64,000 nt of DNA from Mesorhizobium waimense (GCF_003601975.1 NZ_QZWZ01000014.1:113921-177920); one strand, 5' to 3'; positions 35,086 to 45,018 are shown, numbered from the stretch's first letter. Numbers and translations: made by a program. Notes: generated from the sequence alone by a model not told the origin.

Positions 35086-35504
35086 GTGAGGTCACCTCCA
35101 GGCGCGTCGTGCTGCAGCCCTCGACCACCGAAATCATCTTCGCCTGGTTCCAGCGTGTCGTCGCCGGCTACTGCCTGCTGTTCGGCATCCTCTACTGGAT
35201 CCGGCTGATCGGCTTCTACCCAGGTCCGTTGTGGCGCTTCGACCTGATGCCCGTGCACTGGCAGATCGCGGCGGTGATGCTCGCCGTCTTCTTTCCCTTC
35301 GCCGCCGCCGGCCTCTGGATGCTCGCCTCCTGGGGCCCGGTGATCTGGTTCATCTGCGCGGCGACCGAGATCGTCATGTATGCCGGCTTTCCCAACCTGT
35401 TCGGCCACCGGCTGCTGATCATTGCCTCGCATGCGGCGGTGGCATTGCTTTACATCGTCTTCCGGGTGATCATCTGGCTGCAGAAGCGCCAGGCCCGACG
35501 ATAG
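35082..35504 (+). CDS. small membrane protein, possibly DUF6163
   Basis: 140 residues with four hydrophobic helices (VVAGYCLLFGILYWIRL, IAAVMLAVFFPFAAAGLWML, PVIWFICAATEIVMY, LLIIASHAAVALLYIVFRV). The GTG start overlaps the TGA of the crotonase gene, so translation is coupled. The look matches the small Rhizobiales membrane family annotated as DUF6163, from memory. The function is unknown. Confidence 0.78.
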   Translation: MSEVTSRRVVLQPSTTEIIFAWFQRVVAGYCLLFGILYWIRLIGFYPGPLWRFDLMPVHWQIAAVMLAVFFPFAAAGLWMLASWGPVIWFICAATEIVMYAGFPNLFGHRLLIIASHAAVALLYIVFRVIIWLQKRQARR

Positions 35505-35629
35505 GCTGCCAGGCCCCGGAATTCGCTGTCGCGACACCCCGCAGATCATTGGCTAAATCTTTAGGTTAATTATCCTTGCTCGGGTGACCGATCGTTAAGC
35601 CTCTTTCGAAACCTCTTACCGGTAAGCTC

Positions 35630-35643
35630 TTGTTAGCCTTGGC
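35630..35643 (+). promoter_or_regulatory. candidate LdtR site upstream of ldtR
   Basis: TTGTTAGCCTTGGC lies 90 bp before the ldtR ATG in an A/T-rich leader. The related TTGTTAACATTGCC precedes ldtP at 37088-37101, agreeing in 11 of 14 positions. It may be a shared operator or a shared promoter part; binding was not shown here. Confidence 0.4.
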
Positions 35644-35732
35644 GTTTAAGTCGAATTTTATGAGTATTCGATAGTGTCGCAATCAAGGTGAAAAACAAAA
35701 AATCACCGGGCGACAAACGAGAGGCAAAGACA

Positions 35733-36248
35733 ATGATCAATTCGCGTCCGGCGGCGAAGCCCGCCACCGTATCCGACGACCGCCGCGAGGCGATCCGTTC
35801 GCTGTACATGGAATCGCTGCAGCTGGTGGAGCGTCTGCACCGCCGCCTGCTTGACGTGATCAAGGACGAGTTCGACCGCAACGGCCGCTCCGACATCAAC
35901 GCCATCCAGGCGCTGCTGCTGTTCAACATCGGCAATTCGGAGCTGACCGCCGGCGAACTGCGCTCGCGCGGCTACTATCTCGGGTCGAATGTCTCCTACA
36001 ATCTGAAGAAGCTGGTCGACCTCGGCTTCATCAATCACCAGCGTTCGCGCATCGACCGCCGTTCGGTCCGCGTCTCGCTGACGCCGAAGGGCAATGAGGT
36101 GGCCGATGTCGTCGCCGGCCTCTACGAACGCCATGTCGGCTCCATCGAGCAGGTCGGCGGCATCAACACCGACGAGTTCAAGCAGATGAACCGCGCGCTG
36201 CAGCGGCTGGATCGCTTCTGGAACGACACCATCGCTTATCGGATGTAA
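35733..36248 (+). CDS. ldtR: MarR family regulator LdtR
   Basis: 171 residues. The winged helix reads LTAGELRSRGYYLGSNVSYNLKKLVDLGFI (about residues 70-99), with the wing in RIDRRSVRVSLTPKG. This is the LdtR type described in Liberibacter and other Rhizobiales, which controls an L,D-transpeptidase gene and stress tolerance; ldtP lies 0.9 kb downstream in this window. The ATG at 35733 was chosen as the start; 45 bp of upstream frame is unconserved. An A/T-rich leader of about 200 bp precedes it, and a strong terminator follows. Confidence 0.88.
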   Translation: MINSRPAAKPATVSDDRREAIRSLYMESLQLVERLHRRLLDVIKDEFDRNGRSDINAIQALLLFNIGNSELTAGELRSRGYYLGSNVSYNLKKLVDLGFINHQRSRIDRRSVRVSLTPKGNEVADVVAGLYERHVGSIEQVGGINTDEFKQMNRALQRLDRFWNDTIAYRM

Positions 36249-36308
36249 GGCATCCGCGTCATAACCGAAGCCGCGCCACAGAAGCGCGGCCGGGGGAACA
36301 GCCAATCA

Positions 36309-36344
36309 GGGACCGGTGCCAAAAGGCGCCGGTCCTTTCTTTTT
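36309..36344 (+). terminator. terminator after ldtR
   Basis: GGGACCGGTGCC-AAAA-GGCGCCGGTCC followed by TTTCTTTTT: a rho-independent terminator 60 bp after the ldtR stop. A near copy lies at 36892-36922. Confidence 0.85.
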
Positions 36345-36440
36345 CCTGATCCCAAAGCGCCAGCCGACCCGTCGGCAGCATCTCTGCCAGGTTTGCTTTC
36401 TCTGCAGCAGTGCCTAATGTCGCGGCTTGGCGGGGAGCGC

Positions 36441-36827
36441 ATGATGGACCTGGGAAAACGCTGGAAGATTTGCTCGGTCGCCGTGATGTTTTTATTGCTC
36501 CCGCAAACGGCTTTCGCCGAGGAGTGGTGGAAGGATTCCTTTGCCGCGGAAGGCAGTTCCCCTTGCGACAACAATGACTCGATCGTGACGTTTACCGACA
36601 AGGCAGTGGAAATGTGGGAGGTCGGCTGCACACTGGAAAAAGTTCAGAAGATCAATCGCCTGGACGCCGTCCTTCTGGATATGACTTGTTCGGACGGTGA
36701 GAGCACGGACAAGAGACGAGAGCTGCTGCTCAAACTGGACAACAAAGTCCTGCGCTATCCTCAGAATGAGGTGTTGCAACGATGCTCGGAATTGAAGGTA
36801 CCGCCACATCAGGACCCAAAGGGTTGA
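36441..36827 (+). CDS. small secreted protein of unknown function
   Basis: About 128 residues from the ATG at 36441 (another ATG follows at once at 36444). A signal peptide is clear: KRWKICSVAVMFLLLPQTAFA, cut before EEWWKDSF. The mature part has four cysteines (SSPCDNN, EVGCTLE, DMTCSDG, LQRCSEL), consistent with two disulfides. No family was recognised. It lies between ldtR and ldtP but is flanked by two nearly identical terminators, so it is probably its own transcript. Confidence 0.75.
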   Translation: MMDLGKRWKICSVAVMFLLLPQTAFAEEWWKDSFAAEGSSPCDNNDSIVTFTDKAVEMWEVGCTLEKVQKINRLDAVLLDMTCSDGESTDKRRELLLKLDNKVLRYPQNEVLQRCSELKVPPHQDPKG

Positions 36828-36891
36828 GACTTCACGCTGAAGGATGATCGGGGACAAAGGACCTGCTGCAGATCCGATGTTTGGATTTCTC

Positions 36892-36922
36892 ACCGGTGCC
36901 GAAAAGCACCGGTCCTTTCTTT
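36892..36922 (+). terminator. terminator after the secreted-protein gene
   Basis: ACCGGTGC-CGAAAA-GCACCGGT followed by CCTTTCTTTT. It resembles the ldtR terminator so closely in stem and tail that one is probably a duplicate of the other. Confidence 0.8.
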
Positions 36923-37087
36923 TCGCGGCGCCGCCTGATGCAAATCGCGGGCCAAGGCCACGTTGCCGCCATAATCCCAGTGGAAGCGAGGATGCGGGTG
37001 ATGCTGCGGGCCAGCGCTTGCGCTCACTCGAACCGGCATCGCGACAGCGCGTTTCACGCCCAAGTGATGCAGGTCATGGTTGGCTAA

Positions 37088-37101
37088 TTGTTAACATTGC
37101 C
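37088..37101 (+). promoter_or_regulatory. candidate LdtR site upstream of ldtP
   Basis: TTGTTAACATTGCC, 64 bp before the ldtP ATG, matches TTGTTAGCCTTGGC upstream of ldtR at 11 of 14 positions. It may bind LdtR or form part of a shared promoter. Confidence 0.4.
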
Positions 37102-37165
37102 AGCCCTAGAGTGCGGGCGTAATCGCCCGTTGAGAGCGAACTGAGCGAGATCGAATACCGCTAAA

Positions 37166-38434
37166 ATGTCTGGAACGTCCATGAGAACCAGCCGCCGTTT
37201 CTTCCTTTCCGGAGCCTCCGCGCTCGCCGCCGCTCTTGTGGCGAACAGCGCCAGCGCTCAGGACGTCATCGGGGATATCCTGAAATCCTCGGGCCGCGGC
37301 AATTGGGACGACCAGTTCGACGCCCGCGCCAGCGAAGGTGGCAAGGTGGCCTCGACGCTGCCGATCTTCAGCCTGCAGACGGTTGCTTTCACCGAGCAGG
37401 CGGTGGCGCAATATCAGAACATCGTCGCCCAGGGTGGCTGGGGCGAGGTTCCCGCGACCAAGAAGCTGCAGCTCGGCGTCGACGACCCGGATGTGGTGCC
37501 GCTGCGCAAGCGCCTGATGATGTCGGGCGACCTGGCGCAGAGCGCCGGCATCTCGACCGCCTTCGATTCCTATGTCGATGCCGCGGTCAAGCGTTTCCAG
37601 GCGCGCCATGGCCTACCCGCCGACGGTTCGATGGGCAAATACACCTATACGGCGATGAACGTCTCGGCACAGATCCGGCTTGGTCAGTTGCAGACCAATC
37701 TGCAGCGTCTGCGTGAAAAGGCCGGCACGCTCGGCAACCGTTACGTGCTGGTCGACATCCCGGCGGCCCAGGTCGAGGCAGTCGAAAACGACCGCGTCGT
37801 GCTTCGCCACACCGCAGTCGTCGGCAAGATCGATCGCCAGACGCCGATCGTCAATTCCAAGATCAACGAGATCATCGTCAATCCCTACTGGAACGCTCCG
37901 GTCTCGATCGTGCGCAAGGACATCATTCCGCTGATGCGCAAGGACCCGAACTATCTCAAGGACAGCCATATTCGCCTGTTCGCGCCGGATGGCAGCGAGG
38001 TCGATCCGATGACGGTCGACTGGTCGACCGACGATGCCGAGAAGTACCGCTTCCGCCAGGATCCGGGCGCCGGCAATGCCATGGCGTCGGTGAAGATCAA
38101 TTTCCCGAGCCCGGACGGCGTCTATATGCACGACACGCCGCAGCAGAGCTTGTTCGGCAAGCTGATGCGCTTCGATTCCTCTGGCTGCGTGCGCGTCCAG
38201 AACGTGCGCGACCTCGTCACCTGGATCTTGCGCGACACGCCCGGCTGGGACCGCCAGCATTTCGAGGGTACGATCAAGACCGGCGAGAACACACCGGTGC
38301 AGGTCGTCAACCCGGTGCCGGTCCACTTCCTCTATCTGTCGGCCTGGTCGACGGGGCCTGGCGTTGTGCAATTCCGCGACGACATCTACGGCCTCGACGG
38401 CAACGACGAGCTTCAGATCACGTCTTCGCTGTAA
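37166..38434 (+). CDS. ldtP: L,D-transpeptidase LdtP with Tat-type signal
   Basis: 422 residues. The N-terminus TSRRFFLSGASALAAALVA has a twin-arginine motif, so export by Tat is likely. A peptidoglycan-binding-like domain (LRKRLMMSGDLAQSAG... AVKRFQARHGLPADGSMGKYT) precedes the YkuD catalytic domain, whose motif is HDTPQQSLFGKLMRFDSSGCVRV; the nucleophile is Cys341. It should form L,D-crosslinks or attach proteins to the wall in the periplasm. LdtR, its presumed regulator, is encoded nearby. A terminator follows. Confidence 0.9.
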   Translation: MSGTSMRTSRRFFLSGASALAAALVANSASAQDVIGDILKSSGRGNWDDQFDARASEGGKVASTLPIFSLQTVAFTEQAVAQYQNIVAQGGWGEVPATKKLQLGVDDPDVVPLRKRLMMSGDLAQSAGISTAFDSYVDAAVKRFQARHGLPADGSMGKYTYTAMNVSAQIRLGQLQTNLQRLREKAGTLGNRYVLVDIPAAQVEAVENDRVVLRHTAVVGKIDRQTPIVNSKINEIIVNPYWNAPVSIVRKDIIPLMRKDPNYLKDSHIRLFAPDGSEVDPMTVDWSTDDAEKYRFRQDPGAGNAMASVKINFPSPDGVYMHDTPQQSLFGKLMRFDSSGCVRVQNVRDLVTWILRDTPGWDRQHFEGTIKTGENTPVQVVNPVPVHFLYLSAWSTGPGVVQFRDDIYGLDGNDELQITSSL

Positions 38435-38453
38435 ATAGCTGATATCTCTTTCG

Positions 38454-38481
38454 AAAAGGCCGCCGAAAGGGCGGCCTTTTT
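38454..38481 (+). terminator. terminator after ldtP
   Basis: AAAAGGCCGCC-GAAAG-GGCGGCCTTTTT, a strong symmetric hairpin with A- and T-tails 20 bp after the ldtP stop; it could also act on the reverse strand. Confidence 0.88.
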
Positions 38482-38575
38482 GCTTTCCGCTACAGGCTGA
38501 CGGCCTTCGCCGGAGACCCTGACTGGACGGCGCAGTTTCCATTGCGCATGGTCCGCCAACACCCGGAATCGCACC

Positions 38576-40216
38576 ATGCAAGTCGCTGTCTTTATCCTGG
38601 TCGTGCTCGGATTCGTCGCTATCTCCGGCGCGCTGGTCCGTCTGGTGCGGGTGCCGCTGCCGGTGCTGCAGATCGCAATCGGTGCCGCACTTGCCTGGCC
38701 GGCTCGCGGCTTCCATGTCGAGATCGATCCCGAACTGTTCCTTCTGATTTTCATCCCGCCATTGCTGTTCAGCGACGCCGCCACCGCGCCGAAGCGTGAA
38801 TTGCTGGCACTGCGCGGCCCGATCCTCGACCTTGCCATCGGTCTCGTCTTCTTCACCATCGTCGGCTTCGGCTACGCCTTGCACTGGCTGGTGCCGAGCA
38901 TCCCGCTCGTCGTCGCCTTCGCGCTTGCAGCGGTGCTGTCTCCGACCGACGCGGTGGCAGTGTCCTCGATCGTCGACAGGAACGTGGTGCCGGCGCGGCT
39001 GATGCACATCCTCGAAGGCGAGTCGCTGCTCAACGACGCGTCGGGCCTGGTCATGTTCCGCTTCGCCGTGGCGGCAGCGATGACCGGCAGCTTTTCCCTG
39101 GGCGCCGCGTCGCTGGGCTTCCTCTATGCCGTGGTGGCCGGCATCGTCGCCGGCGTGGTGGCCTTGATTGTCGCCGCCAAGACTTTGCAGCTGTTGAACC
39201 GCATCGGCGGCGTGCCGGCCGAGGCGCAAGTGCTGGTGATGATTCTGATCCCCTTCATCGCCTATCTCGGCGCCGAGCATGCCGGCGCTTCCGGCATCCT
39301 GGCTGCTGTCACCGCCGGTGTGCTCACCAGTGGCTCCGGCATATTCCGCTATCTTGGCGTCTCGGCGCGCATGCAGACCATGTCGCTGTGGACGACGCTG
39401 TCCTTCGTCTTCAACGGCGCGCTGTTCATCCTGCTCGGCCTGCAGCTTCCCGATATCATCCGCAAGGTACCGCCCGAGCTTTCGAGCCGGCACTGGCTGA
39501 TCGAGCCGGTCGCCACGGTGCTGATCCTCACCCTGTGCCTGATCGGTCTACGCTTCCTTTGGATCTGGGTCGGCGACATAGCGCAGCGCCTTGCCGCGCG
39601 GTTTGGCAAGCGCAAGGCCGAACCGTTCGGCCTGCGCGTGCGGCTTGCCGGCTCGGTGGCCGGCGTGCGCGGCGCCATCACTTTGGCCGGCATCCTGTCG
39701 CTGCCTTTAACCATGCCTGACGGCTCGCCGTTTCCGGCGCGCGACATCGTCATCTTCCTCGCCGCCGGCGTCATCATCTGCTCACTCACCATCGCCAGCC
39801 TTGCCTTGCCGAAGATCGCGCGTGGGCTCGTCGAACCGGGCGAGGATCCGGGTGCCGCCGAGGAGCGCCGGGCACGCGTCGGCGCGGCCAATGCGGCCAT
39901 CGCCCGCATCGAGATTATCGCCAATGACGCAAGCGAAGGGGAGGCGGCCGATGCCCGCCTTGCCGTCGCCGACAGCATCGTCGCCGGGTACCGTCGCCGC
40001 ATCGCCGCCTCCGACGAGGCCGATGAAGCCCGTGCCGAGGCTCGCGAAGCCGGGCGGCTGGAGCTCGAGCTCCGCTTCGCCGCCATCGAGGCCGAGCGCA
40101 CCGCAGTGCGCGCCATGTTGCGCAGCGGCGATATCAATGACCATACGGCGCAGGCGCTGTTTGCCGAGATCACGCTGACCGAGGCCCTGCTGAAAGGCCG
40201 GAAGGAGCGGAAATAG
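38576..40216 (+). CDS. Na+/H+ antiporter, CPA1 (NhaP-like)
   Basis: 546 residues. The membrane half has about twelve helices with FIPPLLFSDAATAPKRELL, the acidic pair in SPTDAVAVSSI (Asp) and EGESLLNDASGLVMF, and SVAGVRGAITLAGILSLPL late in the domain, all typical of NhaP/YjcE-type exchangers. A hydrophilic C-terminal part of about 140 residues (RARVGAANAAIARIEI...) is helical. The ATG at 38576 opens directly on a hydrophobic helix. It is a single gene, probably for pH and sodium balance. Confidence 0.93.
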   Translation: MQVAVFILVVLGFVAISGALVRLVRVPLPVLQIAIGAALAWPARGFHVEIDPELFLLIFIPPLLFSDAATAPKRELLALRGPILDLAIGLVFFTIVGFGYALHWLVPSIPLVVAFALAAVLSPTDAVAVSSIVDRNVVPARLMHILEGESLLNDASGLVMFRFAVAAAMTGSFSLGAASLGFLYAVVAGIVAGVVALIVAAKTLQLLNRIGGVPAEAQVLVMILIPFIAYLGAEHAGASGILAAVTAGVLTSGSGIFRYLGVSARMQTMSLWTTLSFVFNGALFILLGLQLPDIIRKVPPELSSRHWLIEPVATVLILTLCLIGLRFLWIWVGDIAQRLAARFGKRKAEPFGLRVRLAGSVAGVRGAITLAGILSLPLTMPDGSPFPARDIVIFLAAGVIICSLTIASLALPKIARGLVEPGEDPGAAEERRARVGAANAAIARIEIIANDASEGEAADARLAVADSIVAGYRRRIAASDEADEARAEAREAGRLELELRFAAIEAERTAVRAMLRSGDINDHTAQALFAEITLTEALLKGRKERK

Positions 40217-40344
40217 TCGTCGCGCAACCTCACTGGCGCAATTCGGCCAGCAAATTTCGCGTCGCAAACGTGGCGAGGCGAAAACAACTGTGTTAATGCC
40301 GCGGCGAACCTTCCAGACCTTCGGACCCTAGGGGATTTCAGGCC

Positions 40345-41658
<1,314 letters not shown>

Positions 41659-41698
41659 CCTGACGCCCGGCCTCATCCCTTATTGGCGATGACGAGAA

Positions 41699-41722
41699 GC
41701 GCCGCTCCAGCTGGAGCGGCGT
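41699..41722. repeat. perfect 20-bp palindrome in the 5' leader
   Basis: GCCGCTCCAGCTGGAGCGGC at 41701-41720 is a perfect palindrome, extended by one pair outside. It lies 8 bp before the AGGAG ribosome site of the secreted-protein gene, and 40 bp after the glyA stop; as RNA it forms a stable hairpin, but without a T-run. It could be an attenuating stem or an operator. Confidence 0.6.
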
Positions 41723-41739
41723 TGCGGACAGGAGCCTTG

Positions 41740-42357
41740 ATGATGCGATTTCTTCGACTTGCCGGCCCTGGCGTGCTGGCCATGCTGCAATTGGCCGGCG
41801 TCGCCTCGGCGCAGACCACGACCACCCAACCTGCGCCGCCCCAGGCCACGGCACCCCAGCCCGCGGCACCAGAAGCCACCACACCCAAGACGGAAACCTT
41901 CGGCAAATGGTCGACGATCGTCGACGAGGTCAAAACCGGCGAGGATGTGCGCAAGACCTGCGCCGCCTCGACCGCCTTCCTCGATGCGAACGGCACCAGC
42001 GGCACGCTGACGCTCGCCATCTCCAACGGCGACGTGCTGCCGCCCAACGGCTACCCGAGCCTTATCATTGCGCTGAGGAACAAGGATTTGCCGACCGGCG
42101 AGAACATCCCTGCGGTGTTTGGCGACGACAAAGGCAAGGTCAAGGTGACCGTCAGTGCCGATATTGGCGACCAGTGGATGGTGAACAACAAGGCCGAGAC
42201 CACGCTGGCGGTCCTGCGCGCCATGCGCCGCGCCGGTGCGCTCGACGTCGCTTTCGCCAACGCGCCGGTCGCGACCATCTCGATGGACGGCTTCACCAAG
42301 GCCTATCGCAGCCTCGGCGCATCCTGCGGCTTCCCGACCACCGACGTCGCGCCCTGA
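41740..42357 (+). CDS. secreted protein, possibly IalB-like
   Basis: 205 residues. Signal peptide MMRFLRLAGPGVLAMLQLAGVASA, cut near ASA-QTT. A Pro/Thr/Ala-rich linker follows (TTTTQPAPPQATAPQPAAP), then a globular part starting FGKWSTIVDE (a Trp typical of IalB proteins) with cysteines in KTCAAS and ASCGFP. IalB proteins are invasion-associated periplasmic proteins; the match here is suggestive only. AGGAG precedes the ATG at 41740. Confidence 0.78.
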   Translation: MMRFLRLAGPGVLAMLQLAGVASAQTTTTQPAPPQATAPQPAAPEATTPKTETFGKWSTIVDEVKTGEDVRKTCAASTAFLDANGTSGTLTLAISNGDVLPPNGYPSLIIALRNKDLPTGENIPAVFGDDKGKVKVTVSADIGDQWMVNNKAETTLAVLRAMRRAGALDVAFANAPVATISMDGFTKAYRSLGASCGFPTTDVAP

Positions 42358-42374
42358 CGCGGCGGAGCCGCGCC

Positions 42375-42702
42375 ATGGACATTCTCTGGAAGGGCATGGT
42401 CGGCGGCCTGGTCACCGCACTGATCGTCTGGGCCTCGAAGCGCGGCAACATCTTGCCCGGCATCCTGCCCTTGGCGCCGACCTTTGCGGTGATCGCGCTC
42501 CTGGCCGTCGGCGCCAAGGGCAATCCGACCGGTTTTCGCGAAGCCTGCCTTGCCGGCTTCAAGACGATCCCGGCCTATCGCCTTCCTCGGCGCCTGCTGG
42601 CGGTTCATCGACCGCGTAGACTACCGGCTCGCGGTTCTAGGCGGCATCGCGGTGTGGCTGGTCGCGGCGCTGGCAATCTTCCTCGCGCCTCGCTATCTCT
42701 GA
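42375..42702 (+). pseudogene. GlpM-family membrane protein, frameshifted
   Basis: The first frame gives MDILWKGMVGGLVTALIVWASKRGNILPGILPLAPTFAVIA, the start of a GlpM-type four-helix membrane protein. After about codon 68 (FKTIPAY) one extra base, near 42579, shifts the frame: the +1 frame continues AFLGACWRFIDRVDYRLAVLGGIAVWLVAALAIFLAPRYL and stops at 42700-42702. Both parts together give about 109 residues, the normal length of the family. Either the gene is broken or a base was miscalled. It lies between the secreted protein and nrdR. Confidence 0.8.
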
Positions 42703-42788
42703 GGCACGGAAGGCCGTCCGTGCTTTGCCATTGCGGCAAAAACCTCTAAGCCTTCCGTCCCACGAGAATCGCTAACCGAAGGCTCTCC

Positions 42789-43268
42789 ATGCGCTGTCCC
42801 TACTGCCAGTCCGAAGATACGCAGGTGAAGGATTCGCGCCCCGCCGAGGATGGCGCGGCGATCCGCAGGCGGCGCGTCTGCCCCGATTGCGGCGGCCGTT
42901 TCACCACTTTCGAGCGTGTGCAGCTGCGTGACCTCGTCGTGGTCAAGAAGTCCGGCCGCAAGGTACCGTTCGACCGCGACAAGCTGCTGCGCTCGGTCGA
43001 GATCGCCGTGCGCAAGCGCAATGTCGACCCCGAACGCATCGACCGCGCCGTCACCGGCATCGTGCGCCAGCTCGAAAGCTCGGGCGAGACGGAGGTGGCT
43101 TCGGGCGAGGTCGGGCGGCTGGTCATGGAGGCGCTGAAGTCGCTCGATGACGTCGCCTATGTGCGCTTCGCCTCGGTCTATCGCAATTTCCGCGAGGCCA
43201 AGGATTTTCATGAGGTGCTGGGCGAGCTCAAGGGCGACGAGCTGAAGAGCGAAGAGGACGCTGGCTGA
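42789..43268 (+). CDS. nrdR: transcriptional repressor NrdR
   Basis: 159 residues. Zinc ribbon MRCPYC at the start and CPDCGGRFTTFE, then the ATP-cone domain (KKSGRKVPFDRDKLLRSVEIAV...). NrdR represses ribonucleotide reductase genes using dATP/ATP as signal. Placing before ribD, 2 bp from its ATG, is the standard alphaproteobacterial order. The ATG at 42789 gives the exact family N-terminus. Confidence 0.97.
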   Translation: MRCPYCQSEDTQVKDSRPAEDGAAIRRRRVCPDCGGRFTTFERVQLRDLVVVKKSGRKVPFDRDKLLRSVEIAVRKRNVDPERIDRAVTGIVRQLESSGETEVASGEVGRLVMEALKSLDDVAYVRFASVYRNFREAKDFHEVLGELKGDELKSEEDAG

Positions 43269-43270
43269 GC

Positions 43271-44401
43271 ATGGCAAGCCCGAAGCTCAGCCAGGCCGAA
43301 CAGCAGGTCCTCGATCGCCGCTTCATGGCGGCGGCGCTCAGGCTTTCGCGCAAGAATGCCGGGCGCACCTCGACCAATCCCTCCGTCGGCACGCTGATCG
43401 TGCGCGACGACGGCGCAGGGCCGATGATCGTCGGCACCGGCGTCACCGCGGTCGGCGGGCGTCCGCATGCCGAGACCGAGGCATTGGCCGAGGCCGGCGA
43501 ACTGGCCTGCGGCGCCACGGCCTATGTCACTCTGGAGCCTTGCGCACACCATGGCCGAACGCCGCCCTGCGCCAACGCGCTGGTCAATGCCAGCGTTGCG
43601 CGCGTGGTTGGTGCGGCGAGCGATCCCGATCCGCGCGTTTCCGGCCAGGGTTACGCGATCCTGCGTGCCGCAGGTATCGAGGTGGTCGAAAAAGTGATGG
43701 CGGCCGAGGCCTCGGAGCAGATGGCCGGCTATCTGATTCGGTCTCTCAAAAAACGCCCGGAAGTGATTTTGAAACTTGCGCTTTCCAGCGATAGCAAGAT
43801 CGGCGTGGAAGGCGAGGGCCAGGTCGCGATCACCGGCGAGATCGCGCGCCGTGAAGTCTATCTGATGCGGGCCGAGGCCGACGGCATCCTGGTCGGCATC
43901 GGCACCGCGCTGGAGGACGATCCGGCGCTGACCGTGCGTTTGCCGGGGCTGGAGAACCGCTCGCCGGCACGCATCGTGCTCGATCGCCAGATCAGGCTGC
44001 CGGAAGCCTCGAAACTGGTTTCCGGTGTCGACCGGGTCCCACTCTATGTCGCCGCTTGCCTGGAGGCCGACCCGCACAGGCGTGCCGCGCTCGAACGCGC
44101 CGGCGTCCGCTTCATCGGCACCGAGACCCATGAGGGCGGCGTTGCCTTGCCCGAGCTTCTGGAAGACCTGGCGGCGCTCGGCATGGCCAGCGTTTTGGTC
44201 GAGGGCGGCGCCAAGGTGGCTCGCGCCTTCCTTGCCGAAGGACTGGTCGACCGCATCGTGCTGTTCCACGGATCTGAGACGATCGGCGAGGGCGGCATTG
44301 CATCGCCCATCGACGCCAACCATATCCCGGCAGGATTTCGCAAACTGCGCGACATGCAGTTCGGCGAGGACAGCTACCTGGAGTGGGTGAGGGACATCTG
44401 A
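43271..44401 (+). CDS. ribD: bifunctional riboflavin deaminase/reductase
   Basis: Deaminates then reduces the pyrimidine intermediate in riboflavin synthesis. 376 residues: N-terminal deaminase with the zinc motif HAETEALAEAG and PCAHHGRTPPCANAL, then the C-terminal reductase (LALSSDSKIGVEGEGQVAITGE, LVEGGAKVARAFL). The stop overlaps the ribE start by one base (TGATG). No FMN riboswitch was seen upstream. Confidence 0.96.
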   Translation: MASPKLSQAEQQVLDRRFMAAALRLSRKNAGRTSTNPSVGTLIVRDDGAGPMIVGTGVTAVGGRPHAETEALAEAGELACGATAYVTLEPCAHHGRTPPCANALVNASVARVVGAASDPDPRVSGQGYAILRAAGIEVVEKVMAAEASEQMAGYLIRSLKKRPEVILKLALSSDSKIGVEGEGQVAITGEIARREVYLMRAEADGILVGIGTALEDDPALTVRLPGLENRSPARIVLDRQIRLPEASKLVSGVDRVPLYVAACLEADPHRRAALERAGVRFIGTETHEGGVALPELLEDLAALGMASVLVEGGAKVARAFLAEGLVDRIVLFHGSETIGEGGIASPIDANHIPAGFRKLRDMQFGEDSYLEWVRDI

Positions 44402-45018
44402 TGTTCACCGGAATTGTCACCGATGTCGGTACCGTCGCTGCCGTCAAGCCGCTCAGGGAAGGTGTCGGCCTGCGCATCGACACCGCCTACGATCCCGAGA
44501 CCATCGCTATCGGTGCTTCGATCTCCTGCGGCGGCGTCTGTCTGACGGTGACGGCACTGCCCGACGGTGGCTCGAACGCGCGCTGGTTCGAGGTCGAAGC
44601 CTGGGAAGAAGCATTGCGGTTGACGACAGCCGCTGGCTGGAAATCCGGCACCAGGATCAATCTCGAACGGGCGTTGAAGATCGGCGACGAGCTCGGCGGC
44701 CACATCGTCTCCGGCCATGTCGACGGCACGGCTGAGATCGTGGCGCGCAAGGACGAGGGCGATGCGGTGCGCTTCACGCTCGAAGCGCCGCGCGAAGTGG
44801 CAAGGTTCATCGCGCCGAAGGGTTCCGTCGCCCTCGACGGCACCTCGCTCACCGTCAACAAGGTCGAAGGCACCCGCTTCGACGTGCTGTTGATCCACCA
44901 TTCGCTGACCGTCACCACCTGGGGCGAGCGCCAGGTAGGCGACCGCGTGAACCTCGAGATCGACACCATGGCCCGCTACGCGGCACGCCTGGTGGAGGCG
45001 GCGAAAGAGGGACTTTGA
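44401..45018 (+). CDS. ribE: riboflavin synthase alpha chain
   Basis: Dismutates two lumazine molecules into riboflavin. 205 residues with the start MFTGIVTDVGTVAAV, two related lumazine-binding halves (ISCGGVCLTV and SVALDGTSLTVNKVEG) and GGHIVSGHVDG in the middle. The ATG at 44401 shares one base with the ribD stop, so translation is coupled. Confidence 0.96.
   Translation: MFTGIVTDVGTVAAVKPLREGVGLRIDTAYDPETIAIGASISCGGVCLTVTALPDGGSNARWFEVEAWEEALRLTTAAGWKSGTRINLERALKIGDELGGHIVSGHVDGTAEIVARKDEGDAVRFTLEAPREVARFIAPKGSVALDGTSLTVNKVEGTRFDVLLIHHSLTVTTWGERQVGDRVNLEIDTMARYAARLVEAAKEGL

Larger units (their letters stand above)
36828..37165. promoter_or_regulatory. 338-bp intergenic region before ldtP
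   Basis: No gene is supported. It holds a terminator at about 36892-36922, a TTGTTAACATTGCC motif at 37088-37101 shared with ldtR, and the ldtP promoter and leader. The rest shows no clear structure. Confidence 0.5.

Noticed and set aside
40217..40344. Folate or glycine riboswitch before glyA
   Set aside because: No conserved core or paired stems that I know of could be found in the 128-bp leader.
43140..43270. FMN riboswitch before ribD
   Set aside because: The region is coding sequence of nrdR and has no RFN-type core.
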